Part shown: in pieces, positions 1 through 8,142 of the stretch
Layout: each line of letters begins with the position of its first letter
Position numbering within the stretch: position 1 is the first letter of the stretch
Assembly (NCBI GenBank): GCA_016781485.1
Contig: JADDQH010000008.1
Coordinates: 1-54,712, forward strand
Source of the DNA: Chloroflexota bacterium
GTDB lineage: Bacteria > Chloroflexota > Limnocylindria > Limnocylindrales > CSP1-4
Reading direction: 5' to 3'
DNA: 54,712 bases
Notes under the pieces: generated by a model
Seen by the model: only the letters and a program-made list of their open reading frames with translations
Database searches by the model: none
Told to the model about the DNA's origin: nothing
Made by a program: the position numbers and the translations under genes

Positions 1-624
1 CGCGTCCCGTCCCCGGGCGAGCCGCGCGAGGGAGGCGAGGACCGGCTCCGGGCCGGCCGCGAACGCCTGGTCGGCCCACGCCTCGTAGTCCGGCACGAGC
101 TCGATCACGTTCCCGCGGTGCCCGAGCGAACCGTCCTCGGTGGCGACCGCGTACTCGACCTCGTCCGGCAGGAGCGACGAGGGGTAGACCTGCGCGGCGG
201 TCTCGGCTCCGAACAGCAGGGCGACCCGCCTTCCGGACTGAAGCGCGTCGTCGACGAGTGCGCGGACGCTCGCGATCCCCATGCCCGCCCCGATCAACAG
301 CAGGTGCTGGCTGCGCGGGTCGACCTCGAACGGCCGACCCAGCGGTCCGAGCATGTCGACGCGCTCTCCAGCCCGCACTCCGGAGAGCCAGTCCGTGCCG
401 CGGCCGGCCACGGCGAAGTGGAGCGTGAACGCGGCTCGCGTGCGGTCGATCGTGTTGATGCTCACCGCCCGCCGCAGCACGAGGCCGGAGAAGTCAGGGG
501 TGCGCACGTGCACGAACTGCCCCGGGCGCGCGCCGCTTACGAGGCCCGCAGCGTGGTACTCCTGGAGCCACTGGCCGGGGAGGATCTCGCGGCTCGACGT
601 CAGCTCCGCCTCGACGACCCTCAC
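1..624 (-). CDS. pyrK: PyrK-like FAD/NAD electron-transfer subunit (3' end beyond left edge)
   Basis: The minus-strand frame is open to the window edge for 208 codons. It reads as the ferredoxin-reductase fold of dihydroorotate dehydrogenase B electron-transfer subunits. An N-terminal beta-barrel carries the flavin-binding stretch LRRAVSIN. An NAD-binding half follows with LLLIGAGMGIASV, then YAVATEDGSLGHRG, then a CGPEPML-like segment in which the Cys is Ala (AAGPEPVL). The C-terminal 2Fe-2S cysteines typical of PyrK lie outside the window, so they cannot be checked. GTG at 624 is the only start codon after the in-frame TGA upstream. In PyrK proteins this subunit passes electrons from dihydroorotate-derived flavin to NAD. 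No pyrD is visible here, so a related reductase remains possible. Confidence 0.75.
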   Translation of the reverse strand, partial: MRVVEAELTSSREILPGQWLQEYHAAGLVSGARPGQFVHVRTPDFSGLVLRRAVSINTIDRTRAAFTLHFAVAGRGTDWLSGVRAGERVDMLGPLGRPFEVDPRSQHLLLIGAGMGIASVRALVDDALQSGRRVALLFGAETAAQVYPSSLLPDEVEYAVATEDGSLGHRGNVIELVPDYEAWADQAFAAGPEPVLASLARLARGRDA

Positions 625-677
625 CGGCCCGTGCCCGCCTTCAGCCGGGCGCCATCACGCCGAGGCAGCTTGGTCGG

Positions 678-1610
678 CTACAGCGCGGGCGGCGGTGTCG
701 CGGAGTCGTGGAACGCGCCGTCGTCCCCGCCGCCGCCCTGACCGTCCTCCGGCGCGATCGTGGGGAAGGCTTCGGCGAGCGCTTCGGCGAGATCACCGAA
801 CACGTCCGTCGGGTCGTAGAACTCGACCAACTCCTCGGGCGACTCGAGGCGCCGCCAGGTCCCTTCCTGCTCCTCGGGCACGACCTCCGCGACCAGCACA
901 CCTGACGCCTGAAGCGTGAGGCGCTCGTCGTCGTCGTCGACGATCATGAAGTCGCCGAGCGTGGCGGCGACATCGGTCGCCTCGAGTTGGAACTGCTCGA
1001 TCAACCGCGCCTCGGACAGCTGGCTCCGCTCCTGGAACGTGAGCGCAAGGTCGTACAGCCGCCGCGCGGCATCTTCCTCGTCGAGCGGTGCGTCGTCTTC
1101 CATCTCCTCGTCGCCGATGGCGCCACTCCGCGTCGCGGCCCAGTCGTCGGCCGCTCCGACGTACGGGTCACTGCCGCCGATCCCCACCCCGACCGTCTCG
1201 TCGGGCGCGAGCTGGGCCACCTCGCGCAGGTCCTGTGCGGCCGTCGGTTCGTCGGGCAGGCCGGCTTCCTCCCTCGCCGCCTCGGCGAACGCCGCGAACA
1301 CGTCGGAAAGGTTGTACAGCTCGACGAGCTCGGCGGGCGACTCGATCACCTCGGTCTCGGAGACCCACTCGCCGGTCGTCTCGTCCTGGTAGCGGCTGCG
1401 TGACCGGAACGTCCCGTCGGGTGCGACCGACAGGTAGTCGGGATCCTCGTCGATGAGGACCATCCCGCCCAGCTCGCGGATCCGCTCCGCATGCGTGTCG
1501 AGGAAGCGTCGGAGCTGCGCCGTCGCATCGGCGAGGAAGGTCGAGCGCTCGATCGCCGCATCGGCGGCGATCTCACCAAGGAGCCCGGAGCGTCCGGCGT
1601 CCATCTCCAT
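678..1610 (-). CDS. acidic hypothetical protein with internal duplication
   Basis: This 310-residue, strongly acidic, cytoplasmic-looking protein has no signal peptide or membrane segment, and I do not recognise a family. It contains two related copies of about 95 residues. The matching segments are ESPAELVELYNLSDVF (near residue 91) and ESPEELVEFYDPTDVF (near residue 257), each preceded by a helix and a DED/DDD-containing strand. An acidic linker (DEEMEDDAPLDEED) separates them. Two adjacent ATGs are possible. The second (1610) sits 5 bases after GGAGG and the first (1613) only 2 bases, so I chose 1610. That GGAGG overlaps the TAG stop of the upstream gene, implying translational coupling with it. 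Confidence 0.75.
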   Translation of the reverse strand: MEMDAGRSGLLGEIAADAAIERSTFLADATAQLRRFLDTHAERIRELGGMVLIDEDPDYLSVAPDGTFRSRSRYQDETTGEWVSETEVIESPAELVELYNLSDVFAAFAEAAREEAGLPDEPTAAQDLREVAQLAPDETVGVGIGGSDPYVGAADDWAATRSGAIGDEEMEDDAPLDEEDAARRLYDLALTFQERSQLSEARLIEQFQLEATDVAATLGDFMIVDDDDERLTLQASGVLVAEVVPEEQEGTWRRLESPEELVEFYDPTDVFGDLAEALAEAFPTIAPEDGQGGGGDDGAFHDSATPPPAL

Positions 1611-1619
1611 CATCGCCTC

Positions 1620-1946
1620 CTACGGGTGGTACTCGAGATCCGGCCCCATCCGCTCCCGGAGGAACATCGAGTGGTGCCGTTCGAACATCCATTCCCCGGC
1701 CCGGTGCCCCAGCGCTCGGGTGCGCTCGTCCGCCTCCAGCTTGTCGATTGCGGCGTAGTCGGGGAGCTCCATCAGGATCACGTTGTCGAAGTCCCAGCCG
1801 TACGCCACGTTGTACCAGCCGATGAACCTGATCCCGAACTTCTCCTCGTAGTCCTTCACCGTCCTCGGGAACATCGTGCGCATGAAGAACTTGAAGAACG
1901 GGTCACGACCCCGGCGAACGGAGAAGAAGGTCGCGAGGACGGGCAC
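1620..1946 (-). CDS. small conserved protein, possible dimeric alpha/beta-barrel fold
   Basis: The 108-residue product has motifs such as TFFSVRRGRDPFFKFF, FIGWYNVAYGWDFDNVILME and GEWMFERHHSMFLRERMGPD. The alternating strand-helix pattern, with many aromatics and a short size, resembles NIPSNAP-like or monooxygenase-like dimeric alpha/beta-barrel proteins, but I cannot name the family. The frame is open further upstream to 2009, but those codons give a Ser/Arg/Gln-rich stretch without family character. GTG at 1946 is preceded 10 bases away by AGAAGGAG, so I place the start there. Its TAG stop is part of the ribosome site of the next gene, so the two are co-transcribed. Confidence 0.75.
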   Translation of the reverse strand: MPVLATFFSVRRGRDPFFKFFMRTMFPRTVKDYEEKFGIRFIGWYNVAYGWDFDNVILMELPDYAAIDKLEADERTRALGHRAGEWMFERHHSMFLRERMGPDLEYHP

Positions 1947-2022
1947 GTCCGGACGGCTCCTTCTGCTCGGGTGTTGCTGGGATGGCGGGCGGCTGCGCGT
2001 CGTTGCCATTGTCGCACGCGGT

Positions 2023-2068
2023 CCCCGCGCTTTCGCGGGGCGTCGGAGTCGTGCCGTGCGAAGGCACG
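2023..2068. other. divergent intergenic region with two hairpins
   Basis: The 210-base gap between the minus gene starting at 1946 and the plus gene starting at 2157 holds a perfect 7-bp stem (CCCCGCG, loop CTTT, CGCGGGG, 2023-2040). A 6-bp stem (CGTGCC/GGCACG, 2050-2068) lies next to it. They may be leader or operator structures for either gene. There is no clear -35 element. Confidence 0.35.
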
Positions 2069-2156
2069 GTCGTTACCTCCGTGTTCCCGCCTTCGGCTGA
2101 CGGGCGGTCCCGGCTCGGCAGATCGGTACCGCCACCCGAGTCGATGAGGGAACGAA

Positions 2157-2792
2157 ATGAGCCATCGAAGACTCCTCCGCAACCTGGTCCTGGGAGCGCT
2201 CCTGGCGGCATTCACGCCGGCACTCGTGCTCGCGGCCGAGCCTCAGCCGATCAACCCGCCGGAGGGATTCGCCGAGGTCCGCGCGAAGTTCGAGGACATG
2301 ACGCCCGAGGAGGTCGCGGCGGCGGGGTACCGGGCTGAGCCGCCGATCTGCATCGCCGACCCCGCGCTCGGCGGCATGGGGGTCCACGCCGTCAACATGG
2401 AGCTGCTCCAGGCGCAGTTCCCGACCGCCGAGCCGGATCCCGAGAACCCGCCGATCCTCCTGCTCAACGCCGACATGACACGGGTCGTGGGCCTCGAATG
2501 GGAAGCGAAGGACATCGGGCAGGGCGAGATGGAGCTGTTCGGACAACCCGTGACGCTGCAGCCCGGCCATCCAGGCGCCCCGGAGCCGCACTACATGCTC
2601 CACGCCTACTTCCGACCGAACGGCCAGGTGCTGTTCGCCCCCTTCGACCCTGAGGTGGAGTGCCCCGTGCCGCCGGACACGGCGACGGTCGGCCAGCTCG
2701 ACAAGGGCATCCCGCCCCTCGCGCCCGCGGCGACCCTGGTCGTGGTGTTCGCCGCGACGTTCGGCCTACTGCTCCGCCGGCGCGCGTTCTAG
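2157..2792 (+). CDS. exported protein with C-terminal membrane anchor
   Basis: The 211-residue product has a signal peptide (MSHRRLLRNLVLGALLAAFTPAL, ending near AA-EPQP). The extracytoplasmic domain has two cysteines (PPICIADPAL and DPEVECPVPP) that could form a disulfide. A final hydrophobic helix is followed by RRRAF. This is the layout of a tail-anchored surface protein resembling sortase substrates, but no LPxTG motif is present. The domain includes PHYMLHAYFRPNGQVLFAPF and is not a family I can name. GAGGGAAC precedes the ATG. A strong hairpin follows the stop, so the gene looks monocistronic. Confidence 0.75.
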   Translation: MSHRRLLRNLVLGALLAAFTPALVLAAEPQPINPPEGFAEVRAKFEDMTPEEVAAAGYRAEPPICIADPALGGMGVHAVNMELLQAQFPTAEPDPENPPILLLNADMTRVVGLEWEAKDIGQGEMELFGQPVTLQPGHPGAPEPHYMLHAYFRPNGQVLFAPFDPEVECPVPPDTATVGQLDKGIPPLAPAATLVVVFAATFGLLLRRRAF

Positions 2793-2980
2793 TCCTGTCC
2801 GCCACCGCGTGTGCGGGCCCGGTCGGGAGGCCGGCCGGGCCCGTGCTTCGTGACGGACGACGGAGGACGGCCGCCGGCGAACGTGGGCATGGTCGTGGCA
2901 ACCGTGGCGGCCGCCGCCAGCACCGTCGCCGTCATCGTCGATCGCCGCCGAGCGGCCATCGCGGTCACCAGTCGTCGCAT
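2789..2980 (-). CDS. possible small secreted protein (63 aa)
   Basis: The ATG at 2980 is preceded by GGAGG at 8 bases. The first 37 residues look like a signal peptide: MRRLV and RRR charges, a hydrophobic run TVLAAAATVATTM, and an FAG cleavage-like end. The predicted mature part is only about 26 residues, basic and Gly/Pro-rich. It overlaps the last 4 bases of the convergent gene and contains its terminator hairpin, which argues against it. I have no family assignment. Confidence 0.28.
   Translation of the reverse strand: MRRLVTAMAARRRSTMTATVLAAAATVATTMPTFAGGRPPSSVTKHGPGRPPDRARTRGGGQD
2814..2843 (+). terminator. hairpin terminator after 2157-2792 gene
   Basis: A perfect 9-bp stem (CGGGCCCGG at 2814-2822, CCGGGCCCG at 2835-2843) has a 12-base loop and starts 21 bases after the stop codon. 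No T tract follows. Confidence 0.55.
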
Positions 2981-3110
2981 CGGTGCGACCTCCGTCCATC
3001 GTCCCGGTCCCGGTGGACCAGCCATGACCCCATGACTCCTCGACCGGCGCCCGAGTTCCCAGGCCGCACGCGCGGCAGAACGCTCTCGCGTCAACGGCCG
3101 GGGCCGAGGT

Positions 3111-3140
3111 TTGACGCTCGGCTTTCGCGGCTGGTAGCGT
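3111..3140 (+). promoter_or_regulatory. sigma70-like promoter
   Basis: TTGACG (3111-3116), an 18-base spacer and TAGCGT (3135-3140) lie about 165 bases ahead of the start at 3307. The 2844-3306 stretch otherwise shows no convincing plus-strand gene. Confidence 0.4.
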
Positions 3141-3306
3141 CGCCTCTATCGGCGCGTCGCGCGCGGAGGGAGGAATATCGTCGACGCTCAGCTCGACAGG
3201 GCAGGGAACCGTTGCGGGAGAGGCTGATGAGCCCCAGGTGCTCCCGCCATCGCTCCGTGTCCGACAGCTCCCCGTGCGCTCCGCGTCCGCGCTCGCGGCG
3301 GACGAG

Positions 3307-4626
3307 ATGATCGTGATCGTCGCGCGCCGGGTCGCGCTCGTCCTTGCGCTGCACCTTGCCGCGGTCGGCTGCACACCGTCCGGGGCGCGGATCGACCCTG
3401 CGGCATCCTCGGCGACACCGACGACACACGGGGGTGCCTCGGCGGGTGGCGTCGTCCCGAGCGCCGCGGGCGTCCGCCGAGACACCGTACCGACGTCCAG
3501 TCGACCGACGCCGGCCGCGTCGATGTCGACGCGGCGACCCCAGAAGGAGAGCACCGCGCCTCGGACGTTCGCCGAAGTGAAGAGCGTTCCGTTCCGTGAC
3601 GGCTTCTCGGATACACGAAGCGGCTGGGCGACGGGGACCGTCGACGGCGCGAGCGTGAGGTACGCGGACGGACAGCTCCGCCTCGACATCGACCGCGCGG
3701 GAGTCTTCGTGACGAGCTCGCGAGCGATCGCGGCAGATGACGCCCCACTCCACGTCGTGCACGTCCAAGCTCACGCCATGGCGATATCCCGCGCCGGCGG
3801 GGGGGTCTACGGAGTGACCTGCGCCGCCGACGTGGCGAACTACTACGCCTTCGTCGTCCAGCCGTCGGGCGGCCACGCGATCGTTCGCGTAGTGGAGGGA
3901 AGGGGGACGGTCCTGATGTCTCGTCGCGGCCGGCATCCCGGGCTCACCAAGACCGGTCCGAACCGGATCGACGCCGAATGCGTGGCCCATCCAGGTGCCC
4001 CCACGCGTCTCGTCCTGCGCGCGAACGGGACGCCGATCGCGGCAGTGCACGACGACCGGTTCGACGGCTTCACGCGCGTCGGACTGTATGCCGAAGCGCT
4101 CCCCGAAGCGGACTCGTTCTCGGCGGCATTCGACGACGTCGTGGTCCGGTCGGTCGCCGGGTCCCCCGCGCGCCCCCAGCAGGCCGAGGAGCCTTTCCCG
4201 AACCCGCTCGAGCAGGTGCTGCTGGAGCACGTCCCCCACGGCTTCCGGGCGACGTGCACGCGCGCTGGAGCGCCGGCCGCAGACGCACTGGCGGACCTTG
4301 AGTGCAGGCCGAGCCGCGGCGCCGATGTGGTGCGGTACGCGCAGTATCCGAGCCCCGAAGCGATGGACGAGCACTACCAGGAGATCGTCGCGTCGCTGGG
4401 CGGCACGAGCAACGAGGGAGACTGCGCGGGGACGTGGCCGGCCGAAGGCCCGTACGCGGTGGATGGGCGCGCGGTCGGCCGCGTCTGGTGTGGGAGGACG
4501 CGTCACGGCGCGGTCATCCGGTGGACGGACGAACGCCTGGACATCATCGCGGCGGCAGTGCGTCGCGACTCGAGGCAGCGGGAGCTCCACGCGTTCTGGG
4601 TGTCGCAGGCTGGCCCACAGGAGTAG
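3307..4626 (+). CDS. exported protein: lectin-like domain plus kinase-ectodomain-like C-terminus
   Basis: The 439-residue product starts with a signal sequence ending HLAAVGC, a weak lipobox with Ala at -3, so it may be a lipoprotein. A Ser/Thr/Pro-rich linker follows. A concanavalin-like beta-sandwich region is introduced by FRDGFSDTRSGWATG and includes YYAFVVQPSGGHAIVR and RVGLYAEALPEADSFSAAFDDV. The last 130 residues (NPLEQVLLEHVP to the end) resemble the extracellular regions that follow serine/threonine kinases in actinobacteria and Chloroflexota: LEC, YAQYPSPEAMDEHYQ, GDCAG, GRVWCG, with paired cysteines. ATG 3307 is preferred to the upstream ATG 3238 because the signal peptide begins there and GGACGAG precedes it. 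The ligand is unknown. It is probably a surface sensor or binding protein. Confidence 0.7.
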   Translation: MIVIVARRVALVLALHLAAVGCTPSGARIDPAASSATPTTHGGASAGGVVPSAAGVRRDTVPTSSRPTPAASMSTRRPQKESTAPRTFAEVKSVPFRDGFSDTRSGWATGTVDGASVRYADGQLRLDIDRAGVFVTSSRAIAADDAPLHVVHVQAHAMAISRAGGGVYGVTCAADVANYYAFVVQPSGGHAIVRVVEGRGTVLMSRRGRHPGLTKTGPNRIDAECVAHPGAPTRLVLRANGTPIAAVHDDRFDGFTRVGLYAEALPEADSFSAAFDDVVVRSVAGSPARPQQAEEPFPNPLEQVLLEHVPHGFRATCTRAGAPAADALADLECRPSRGADVVRYAQYPSPEAMDEHYQEIVASLGGTSNEGDCAGTWPAEGPYAVDGRAVGRVWCGRTRHGAVIRWTDERLDIIAAAVRRDSRQRELHAFWVSQAGPQE

Positions 4627-4671
4627 CGGACGAGTGGACGTCGGCAGGTGACGTTCGGGCGCTCGGCATCG

Positions 4672-4688
4672 GCGAGACAGGTGAAACG
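4672..4688 (+). promoter_or_regulatory. GCGAGACrGGTGAAACG motif, copy 1
   Basis: This 17-base sequence lies 156 bases ahead of the SRPBCC start. It recurs with one change at 52182-52198, 151 bases ahead of pspA. The TGAAAC core resembles -35 elements of ECF sigma factors, but that role is inference. Confidence 0.35.
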
Positions 4689-4836
4689 AGGCTGATAGCC
4701 GCTGACGACCGACCGAAGGGGGATTCCGGCGTTCAGACGCTACCGTGGAGCCCACAACATCAGGCCCACGACGAGCTTTGCCCCGAACGTGGTCGGCGCA
4801 AGGAGTCGGACGACGAAGTCGAAAGGAGTCGAGAGG

Positions 4837-5301
4837 ATGTCGACCGTAACCGAATCCATCGACGTGAACGTCCCCGTCCAGGTCGCGTACAACCAGTGGA
4901 CGCAGTTCGAGGAGTTCCCGCAGTTCATGGAGGGCGTGGAGAGCGTCCACCAGAGCGATGACACGACGCTTCACTGGCGCGCCAACATCTGGGGCGTCAA
5001 CAAGGAGTGGGAGGCGCGGATCACGGAACAGATCCCGGATCAGCGGATCGCGTGGACGGCGACGCAGGGAGCGACGAACTCCGGTGTCGTGACGTTCCAT
5101 CGCATCAGCGACGACACGACGCGGGTCACGCTCCAGATGGACGTCGAGCCCGACGGCCCGATGGAGGGGATCGGCGACAGCCTCGGGTTCCTGCAGCGCC
5201 GCGTCAAGGGCGATATGGAGCGCTTCAAGCAGTTCATCGAGAGCCGCGGCCAGGAGACCGGCGGCTGGCGCGGCCAGGTAGAGCAGTCGAACGTCCGGTA
5301 G
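4837..5301 (+). CDS. SRPBCC family protein (polyketide cyclase/dehydrase-like)
   Basis: The 154-residue product has the START-like helix-grip pattern. It begins STVTESIDVNVPVQVAYNQW, continues FEEFPQFMEGVESV, then WRANIWGVNKEWEARI, and ends with a long amphipathic helix (GDMERFKQFIESRG). This variant is common in stress-associated, environmentally abundant actinobacterial and Chloroflexota proteins. The ligand is unknown. The ATG at 4837 has AAAGGAG 9 bases upstream; the longer frame from 4789 lacks this. It is followed by a strong terminator, then the small DUF3072 gene. The shared upstream motif with pspA suggests envelope or general stress control. Confidence 0.85.
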   Translation: MSTVTESIDVNVPVQVAYNQWTQFEEFPQFMEGVESVHQSDDTTLHWRANIWGVNKEWEARITEQIPDQRIAWTATQGATNSGVVTFHRISDDTTRVTLQMDVEPDGPMEGIGDSLGFLQRRVKGDMERFKQFIESRGQETGGWRGQVEQSNVR

Positions 5302-5340
5302 GGCGAAACGCAGGGACGGCGTATCGGAGCCAGGAATGGC

Positions 5341-5367
5341 GAGGCCCCCTCGGTCGGAGGGGGCCTC
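5341..5367 (+). terminator. hairpin terminator after SRPBCC gene
   Basis: A perfect 11-bp stem (GAGGCCCCCTC at 5341-5351, its complement at 5357-5367) with a 5-base loop lies 39 bases after the stop. No T tract is present, as in the other terminators in this window. Confidence 0.8.
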
Positions 5368-5385
5368 GCGCTTGGAGGGGTCGGG

Positions 5386-5634
5386 ATGGAGCGATCCGCG
5401 ATGGGACCGGGCCGGGAGCAGTCCGAACTCCCTGACGTGGAGAGGGGATCGGAGGGTCCGACCGGCAACGCTCCCGTCGCAGGCTCCGACGCCGCGCAGG
5501 GTGACAGCGCTCCGGCATCGCTCGCGATGGTCGAAGCAGGCGCCGGGACGACGGTCGAGGACACGATGCGTGACCAGGAGTCCGTGCGCCACGCCGAGGA
5601 TGGTGCTGCAACGGGCGACGGCCGAGAGGACTAG
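5386..5634 (+). CDS. possible small hydrophilic protein (82 aa)
   Basis: This open frame between the terminator and the DUF3072 gene starts with ATG preceded by GGAGGGG 5 bases upstream. The product is hydrophilic, rich in Glu, Gly, Ala and Asp, and apparently disordered, with no recognisable domain. It begins 18 bases after the terminator stem, so it would need read-through or a very close promoter. I regard it as tentative. Confidence 0.35.
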   Translation: MERSAMGPGREQSELPDVERGSEGPTGNAPVAGSDAAQGDSAPASLAMVEAGAGTTVEDTMRDQESVRHAEDGAATGDGRED

Positions 5635-5663
5635 GGGTCCCTGAACACGCTACGGAGAAAGAG

Positions 5664-5867
5664 ATGACAGACGAGATCCAGGGATCGAACCTGGAGAAGG
5701 ACCCGGACGACTGGAAGACCGGCGACGAGCCGATGACCGGCGCGCAGAAGTCATACCTGAAGACGCTTTCGGACGAGGCCAGTGAGGAGTTCGACGAGAA
5801 CCTCACCAAGGCCGAGGCGTCGAAGCGGATCGACGAACTCCAGGAGAAGACCGGCCGGGGACGATGA
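5664..5867 (+). CDS. DUF3072 family small protein
   Basis: The 67-residue product matches the DUF3072 pattern throughout: LEKDPDDWKTGDEPMTGAQ, then SYLKTLSDEASEEFD, then LTKAEASKRIDELQ. The family has no known function. It is short, acidic and soluble, and often sits near stress or stationary-phase genes. GGAGAAAGAG precedes the ATG. It is the last plus-strand gene before a convergent dehydrogenase. Its neighbours (SRPBCC protein, disordered small ORF) are consistent with a stress-related cluster, which is inference. Confidence 0.85.
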   Translation: MTDEIQGSNLEKDPDDWKTGDEPMTGAQKSYLKTLSDEASEEFDENLTKAEASKRIDELQEKTGRGR

Positions 5868-5899
5868 GGCGCCGACGAGAGCGACAGTTCCAGCAGCTG

Positions 5900-6907
5900 C
5901 TACCGCCGCTGGTAGACCTCGTCGTTGACGCAGGCAGGGAGCGGCTGACCGCGTAGCCCGGCAAGGAGGTTCTGGGCGCAGATCTCGGCCATCCTGGCTC
6001 GCGTCGCGTACGACGCAGACGCGATGTGCGGGACGACGAGGCAGTTCGGCAGCGTCAGGAGCGGGTCGTCGGCGGGCATCGGCTCCGGATCGGTGACGTC
6101 GAGCGCGGCGCCTCCGATGACGCCGTCCCGCAGGGCTTCATAGAGCGCCCCCTGGTCGATCACCGGCCCCCGGCTGGTGTTCACGACGACCGCGGATCGC
6201 TTCATCTTCCCGAACGCGTCCGCGTTCAGCATGTGCCGCGTCTCCGGCGTCAGGTTGGTGTGGAGGCTGACGAAATCGCTCGCGGCCAACAGTTCGTCCA
6301 ATCCCGCGAACCGGGCACCGAGCGCCTGCTCGTCGTCGGGGTTCGCGCGCTGGGTGTCGTGGTACAGCACCGTCATGTCGAATCCGCGCGCGCGGCGCGC
6401 CATCTCACGGCCGATCCGCCCGAAGCCGATGATGCCGAGCGTCGCATGGTGCACGTCAGGGCCAAGCAGGAGCAGCGGGCCCCAGGTCTGCCACTTCCCC
6501 GCCCGCACGTAGTCGTAGCCCTCGTGGACCCGACGCGCCGTCGCCATGAGCAGTGCGAACGCGAGGTCCGCGGTCGTCTCGGTGAGCACTCCAGGGGTGT
6601 TGCCGACCGGGATCCGGCGCCTGGTGCACGCCGGCACGTCCACGTTGTCAAAGCCCACCGCGTAGTTGCTGACGACACGCAGACCCGATCCCGCGGCATC
6701 GAGCAGTTCGTCGTCGACGCGATCGGTCAGGAGTGAGACCAGACCGCTGATCCCCTCGACCCGCCGAAGCAGCTCGTCCCTGGGTGGCGGCAGTTCCTCC
6801 TGCCACAGGTCGACGTCCGCGCTGCCGATCAGCAGCGCGAGCCCCTCATCAGGGATCCGTCGGGCGACGAACACCCGGGGAAGGCCGGACGCGCCCAGGA
6901 CGCCCAC
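5900..6907 (-). CDS. D-isomer-specific 2-hydroxyacid dehydrogenase (glyoxylate/hydroxypyruvate reductase-like)
   Basis: The 335-residue, full-length enzyme has the NAD-binding loop GIIGFGRIG, the catalytic arginine in NTSRGPVID, the glutamate in DVTDPEP and the histidine in PHIASAS. These residues reduce 2-oxoacids with NAD(P)H. The sequence [20 protein letters not shown] is typical of glyoxylate and hydroxypyruvate reductases. The GTG start lies 3 bases after the aminotransferase stop, so the two are one transcript. The pair would interconvert amino acid, 2-oxoacid and hydroxyacid, for example in glyoxylate or serine-type metabolism. The substrate cannot be decided from sequence alone. Confidence 0.9.
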   Translation of the reverse strand: MGVLGASGLPRVFVARRIPDEGLALLIGSADVDLWQEELPPPRDELLRRVEGISGLVSLLTDRVDDELLDAAGSGLRVVSNYAVGFDNVDVPACTRRRIPVGNTPGVLTETTADLAFALLMATARRVHEGYDYVRAGKWQTWGPLLLLGPDVHHATLGIIGFGRIGREMARRARGFDMTVLYHDTQRANPDDEQALGARFAGLDELLAASDFVSLHTNLTPETRHMLNADAFGKMKRSAVVVNTSRGPVIDQGALYEALRDGVIGGAALDVTDPEPMPADDPLLTLPNCLVVPHIASASYATRARMAEICAQNLLAGLRGQPLPACVNDEVYQRR

Positions 6908-6910
6908 GGC

Positions 6911-8092
6911 TCAGACGGGCGCGGGCGCTGCGATTCGCGCGACGACGTCGGCGATCCGCTCCAGTGAGCGCTGGATGTTCTCCCGGGAGTTCGCGTAGCT
7001 GATCCGCAGGTGGTCGCGTCCGTTCTCCCCGAACGCGGTCCCCGCCAGCACGCTGACGCCTCCCTCGTACAGCAGCCGGTCCGCCAGTTCCTGCCCGGAC
7101 AGACCCGTCCCGGCCACGTTCGGAAAGACGTAGAAGGCGCCCGCCGGCTCGAGGCAGCGGATCCCCTCGATCCTGTTCAACCCCTCCACGATCAGGTCGC
7201 GCCGCTCGCGGAACTCCGCCACCATCGCGTCGATCTCGTCCTGCGGCCCCATGAGGGCCTCCGTCGCTGCGATCTGCGAGTGCGTGCTGGTGCAGCTCAC
7301 GCTGTTGATGATGAGACGGTTGTACGGCTGCAGGAGGTCCGGCGGCAGGATCGCGTAGCCAAGCCGCCATCCCGTCATCGCGTACGTCTTCGAGAACCCG
7401 TCGAGCACGATCGTCCGCTCCGCCATGCCAGGCAGCGCCGCGATGGAGTGGTGTTCCCCCTCGTAGATGATCCGGCCGTAGATCTCGTCCGCGAGCACGA
7501 CCAGGTCCCGCTCCATGGCGAGCTCCGCGATCTCCCGCAGATCGTCGAGTGTGAGCACGGATCCAGTGGGGTTGTGCGGGGAGTTGAAGATGACCAGGCG
7601 CGTCCGGTCGGTCACGAGCGATCGGAGTTCGTCCGGATCGAGCCGGAAGGCGTTCTCCTCGCGCAGCGGGATCGGCCGCGTCTGCGCGCCGACGTACCCC
7701 GTCATCGATTCGTAGATCGGGAAGCCCGGGTCAGGGTAGATGACCTCGTCTCCGGCCTCGGCGAGTGCGAGTAGCGCGTAGAACATGATCGGCTTCGCGC
7801 CGGGGGTCACGACGACGTGCTCCGGGTCGACCTGGAATCCCTTGCGCCGGGTCGCATCCGCCGCGATCGCCTCGCGCAGCCGCGGGATCCCTGTGGCAGG
7901 CGAATAGTGCGTCCACCCCTCGTCGAGCGCGCGTTTCGCGGCCTCACGGATGAACTCCGGAGTGTCGAAGTCGGGCTCCCCGATCTCCAGGTGGATGACG
8001 TCCCGTCCCGTCGCCTCGAGCTCGCGGGCGCGCGCGGCTGCCTCGAACGCCGTCTCGGTGCCGATCCCCGCCATCCGGGACGCCAGTCGCAT
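6911..8092 (-). CDS. PLP-dependent aminotransferase, class I/II (aspartate aminotransferase-like)
   Basis: The 393-residue fold-type I aminotransferase contains HLEIGEPDFDTP, YSPATGIPRLREAIA, FNSPHNPTGSVL and DEIYG. The PLP-binding lysine lies in DGFSKTYAMTGWRLGY, and the C-terminal substrate arginine in HLRISYANS. This belongs to the Ib-type aspartate/prephenate aminotransferase group. The ATG at 8092 lies 6 bases downstream of TAGCAT, which suggests a leaderless transcript that continues into the hydroxyacid dehydrogenase gene. The exact amino donor is unknown. Confidence 0.92.
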   Translation of the reverse strand: MRLASRMAGIGTETAFEAAARARELEATGRDVIHLEIGEPDFDTPEFIREAAKRALDEGWTHYSPATGIPRLREAIAADATRRKGFQVDPEHVVVTPGAKPIMFYALLALAEAGDEVIYPDPGFPIYESMTGYVGAQTRPIPLREENAFRLDPDELRSLVTDRTRLVIFNSPHNPTGSVLTLDDLREIAELAMERDLVVLADEIYGRIIYEGEHHSIAALPGMAERTIVLDGFSKTYAMTGWRLGYAILPPDLLQPYNRLIINSVSCTSTHSQIAATEALMGPQDEIDAMVAEFRERRDLIVEGLNRIEGIRCLEPAGAFYVFPNVAGTGLSGQELADRLLYEGGVSVLAGTAFGENGRDHLRISYANSRENIQRSLERIADVVARIAAPAPV

Positions 8093-8098
8093 CGGGGC

Positions 8099-8104
8099 AT
8101 GCTA
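8099..8104 (-). promoter_or_regulatory. TAnnnT -10 box, leaderless
   Basis: TAGCAT on the minus strand is followed by 6 bases and the ATG of the aminotransferase. No Shine-Dalgarno sequence is possible in that space. Confidence 0.55.
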
Positions 8105-8142
8105 GCAGTCACGTTCCACCGACGTGGTGGGAGAATCCCGAC

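Noticed and set aside
118-919. plus-strand frames at the left edge
   Set aside because: The minus strand encodes a clear PyrK-like protein here; the plus frames have no recognisable features.
3091-5592. 833-codon open frame on the minus strand
   Set aside because: It lies opposite three well-supported plus-strand genes, is rich in Arg/Pro/Ala/His with no domain, and reflects GC-rich antisense codon bias.
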